A stretch of 14,950 nt of DNA, taken from NCBI GenBank assembly GCA_021735725.1, contig JAIPGS010000062.1:1-14950 (forward strand), written 5' to 3'. The position numbers and the translations under genes are program-made. This DNA is from Candidatus Babeliales bacterium (GTDB lineage Bacteria > Babelota > Babeliae > Babelales > CAIQNR01). Below the pieces are notes generated by a model. It searched no databases. It worked only from the letters and a program-made list of their open reading frames with translations, and was not told where the DNA came from. Shown here one piece after another: positions 13,014 through 14,950 of this stretch (position 1 is its first letter; each line of letters opens with the position of its first letter).

Positions 13014-14950
13014 CTATCTTTGGGGCTTTTTTGCGGTTTTTATCAGCTTGTTTAATCTTAATTTTACATATCGTTTATCAACAGCATCACCGTATTTTTT
13101 GTAAATCTTAACTTTATTTTTGTTAGTAATAACAAAAAACCATTCATCATAATCTTGATTTAGAAGTTTAACCTTTTCTTCCATTCTGTTGATCTTACTC
13201 AACACCGTTCCAGTCTCAACTTCAATCGCATATCTCTTGTCTTTTATCTTAAAAACAATATCTGGCTTTTTAGTTGTATAAAGTTCTGTTTCAATTCCAT
13301 TTTTTTCTAAAAATTCTGAAATATTATGAACCATAAATAGATGCATGTGGCTTTCGTTGTGTCTTGGAAGCAGGAGAAAGGTTTCCATTTTATTAGTTAG
13401 GAGACTTTTATATTTTTGAATCTGATAACCATCCTCTAAAAGAAATTTAATCTCATCTTTATTCAATTTGCTTTTTCTAAAATATCTTTTATTCTCATCA
13501 ACCCTAACTTTAACCTCTTTTGGGATGACTTTTTTCTCAGGATTCTTTTTTTGATTATTAAGTTCATCAGGATTTGTGGTTATTAGTTCATGCTCTGCAG
13601 GTGAAGCTATAACTTTTATCTCAGTATGATCATCTTCCATCATCAAAAGTCCTTCCCCAATATTTGCAGTCAATAGATGAATCCTTTCCCCTTCACTTAA
13701 ATGAAATGTTTTACAAATATTATCAATTACTGCAGGCTTTTGTTTCATAAGAACAGTATATGCAGAGTTAGCAAGAACAGACTTCCCCGCTTTTGAATCT
13801 AAAAGACCTTCAACTTCCTGATTAATTAGTAACAGCCCTAAATTAAACTTCCTGCAAGTCTTAACAATTTCAAAGATATATCCTGCCTCCTCTGTTCTTG
13901 ATAATAAAGTCCATGCTTCATCAATTAGCAAGATTTTCCTATCTAAATTAGATTTCATTTTCATGTAAATATAATCCAAAACCAAGAACATGGCAGTAGG
14001 CTTAACCTGAGATGGCAGATTTCCTATATCAAAGCAGACAAAATTATTATCAAAGTTAATATTGGTTTTTCTATTAAAAAAGCTAAAGACTCCATTTACA
14101 TACATTTCGAGACGGCTAGAAAGACTATTGATTGTAGCTTGCTCTAGTTTTGAGGCATCTTTTTCCATTTGCTGAAGAACTTTCATTAAATCTCCTAAGA
14201 TTGGTGGCGGATTATTCCATGTGTCTGGCTTATTTGTAATACCCTTTTTCTTATATGTCAAATTCAAGGCTTTGTCTAAAAATGCTCTTTGAATGTCTGT
14301 TAAATCTCCCAACATTATTTTCATTAGGTCAATCAAAGAAAGCCTTTTTTCTAGGTAATTGTGCCCCATTAAATCTAGAGGATTTATGATTGTCGCAGAA
14401 TCCTTAGAAAGATCGATTCTCTGCCCCTTAAAATGCGACACAAGGGCATTATATTCTCCCTGAGGATCAATTACCATAACTTTTGTACCATTTAGTAGAT
14501 ATCGAGTGATTAATAGCTTACAAAAATAAGACTTTCCTCCGCCAGATTGAGCTAATACAATTCCATTAGGGTTAGCTAGTTTGAATATGTCTTTGATTAT
14601 AGGAATATTATTTTTGTTTAAGCCTAGCCAGACTCCTGACTCATCAAATCTTGAGAAAGAGGAAGTAAATGGAAAGAATGCAGAAAGTGCAGAGGTTGTA
14701 ATATTTCTATTAGCTCCTAAATAATTTTTGGTTAATGGAAGGCAAGTTTTCAAGCCATCTAACATCTGAAAGAGAGGCTTTCTAGGAATTATTAATAATG
14801 AATTTAACTCAGACTCTATTTTTCTGGCTAATAAGTTGAGTTCCTCAACACTATCGGCTCTGCAGTTAATTGTAAGGCTTACATCAAATAGTTTTTCATT
14901 TCCTTTCTGCAATTCTTCAAGTATTCCTTTAGTGTCTTTATATTTAATTT
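13014..14950 (-). CDS. VirB4-like type IV secretion/conjugation ATPase with PD-(D/E)XK-like C-terminal extension (N-terminus beyond window)
   Basis: Partial: the frame is open from 14950 to the TAG at 13014, 645 visible residues (numbered here from 14948). No true start is visible; a TTG at 14912 is internal to coding sequence. Seen: ELQKGNEKLFDVSLTINCRADS, as in the N-domain of VirB4 proteins. Walker A is AQSGGGKS (133-140), VIDPQGEY follows, and Walker B is ILLIDEAW (339-346). LLLINQEVEGLL and GEGLLM complete the motor core to about 450. After a charged linker, residues about 500-620 end with KKPDIVFKIKDKRYAIEVETG, giving P562-D563 and E576-V-E578, a PD-(D/E)XK-like pattern with Glu in place of Lys. 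Known: VirB4 ATPases power DNA or protein transfer and pilus assembly. Inferred: a motor with an attached nuclease or DNA-binding module, possibly from a mobile element. Confidence 0.88.
   Translation of the reverse strand, partial: IKYKDTKGILEELQKGNEKLFDVSLTINCRADSVEELNLLARKIESELNSLLIIPRKPLFQMLDGLKTCLPLTKNYLGANRNITTSALSAFFPFTSSFSRFDESGVWLGLNKNNIPIIKDIFKLANPNGIVLAQSGGGKSYFCKLLITRYLLNGTKVMVIDPQGEYNALVSHFKGQRIDLSKDSATIINPLDLMGHNYLEKRLSLIDLMKIMLGDLTDIQRAFLDKALNLTYKKKGITNKPDTWNNPPPILGDLMKVLQQMEKDASKLEQATINSLSSRLEMYVNGVFSFFNRKTNINFDNNFVCFDIGNLPSQVKPTAMFLVLDYIYMKMKSNLDRKILLIDEAWTLLSRTEEAGYIFEIVKTCRKFNLGLLLINQEVEGLLDSKAGKSVLANSAYTVLMKQKPAVIDNICKTFHLSEGERIHLLTANIGEGLLMMEDDHTEIKVIASPAEHELITTNPDELNNQKKNPEKKVIPKEVKVRVDENKRYFRKSKLNKDEIKFLLEDGYQIQKYKSLLTNKMETFLLLPRHNESHMHLFMVHNISEFLEKNGIETELYTTKKPDIVFKIKDKRYAIEVETGTVLSKINRMEEKVKLLNQDYDEWFFVITNKNKVKIYKKYGDAVDKRYVKLRLNKLIKTAKKPQR

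Noticed and set aside
13014..14912. TTG 14912 as the start of the VirB4-like gene
   Set aside because: The frame stays open to the window edge with a VirB4-like sequence upstream (KGILEELQKGNEK), so the gene is truncated by the window rather than starting here.
1..14950. CRISPR array, insertion sequence or prophage genes
   Set aside because: No regularly spaced direct repeats, transposase, integrase or terminal inverted repeats were seen. The VirB4-like gene alone does not define a mobile element within the window.

Overview
The window is AT-rich (GC roughly 30 percent by eye), tightly packed, and reads as archaeal, most likely a DPANN lineage such as Pacearchaeota or Woesearchaeota. This is an inference. 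The support is a KaiC/RAD55-type ATPase, an archaeal-style VirB4-like ATPase, TATA-box promoters sitting about 25 bases before start codons, and secreted proteins rich in N-glycosylation sequons with bacterial-Ig-like or CARDB-like segments and cytoplasmic coiled-coil tails.

The centre of the window is a complete diversity-generating retroelement (DGR) on the minus strand. In transcription order it holds a small membrane-anchored protein (11665-11228), the secreted target protein with an FGE-sulfatase/C-type-lectin-like fold (11231-10167), the variable repeat VR at the target's 3' end (10171-10284), the accessory protein Avd (10078-9731), the non-coding template repeat TR (9538-9651) and the reverse transcriptase (9375-8371). 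VR and TR are both 114 bp. They differ at 16 positions, and all 16 are adenines in the template read on the minus strand, out of 29 template adenines. The other 85 bases are identical. This is direct evidence of adenine-specific mutagenic retrohoming. The changes alter 12 residues of the target, at mainly AAY (Asn) template codons.

The same strand continues without a break into two surface-anchored proteins. The first, of 1035 aa, overlaps the reverse transcriptase by 11 bases. The second, of 287 aa, overlaps the first by 1 base. They share a repeated coiled-coil module in their predicted cytoplasmic tails, twice in the large protein and once in the small one. The whole 7.3-kb block could be one operon, starting at a good TATA box about 25 bases before the first ATG. 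I suggest, as inference, that the retroelement diversifies a displayed binding protein and that the neighbouring proteins anchor or present it.

Left of this block is a plus-strand operon (548-4405) of five tightly linked genes: a HAD-like protein lacking the usual second motif-I aspartate, a 104-aa protein with an HExxH motif, a 367-aa protein with a C-terminal winged helix, a B12-binding-type radical SAM enzyme and a nucleoside 2-deoxyribosyltransferase-like protein. I cannot name its pathway. A small divergent hypothetical gene (385-122) and the last codons of a further gene (1-74) lie to its left.

Right of the retroelement, a divergent KaiC-like ATPase (11760-12788) follows a perfect (TTA)8 tract. 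A GC-rich intergenic stretch (about 12907-13013) may encode a structured RNA. The window ends inside a VirB4-like ATPase with a PD-(D/E)XK-like C-terminal extension; its N-terminus lies beyond the edge.
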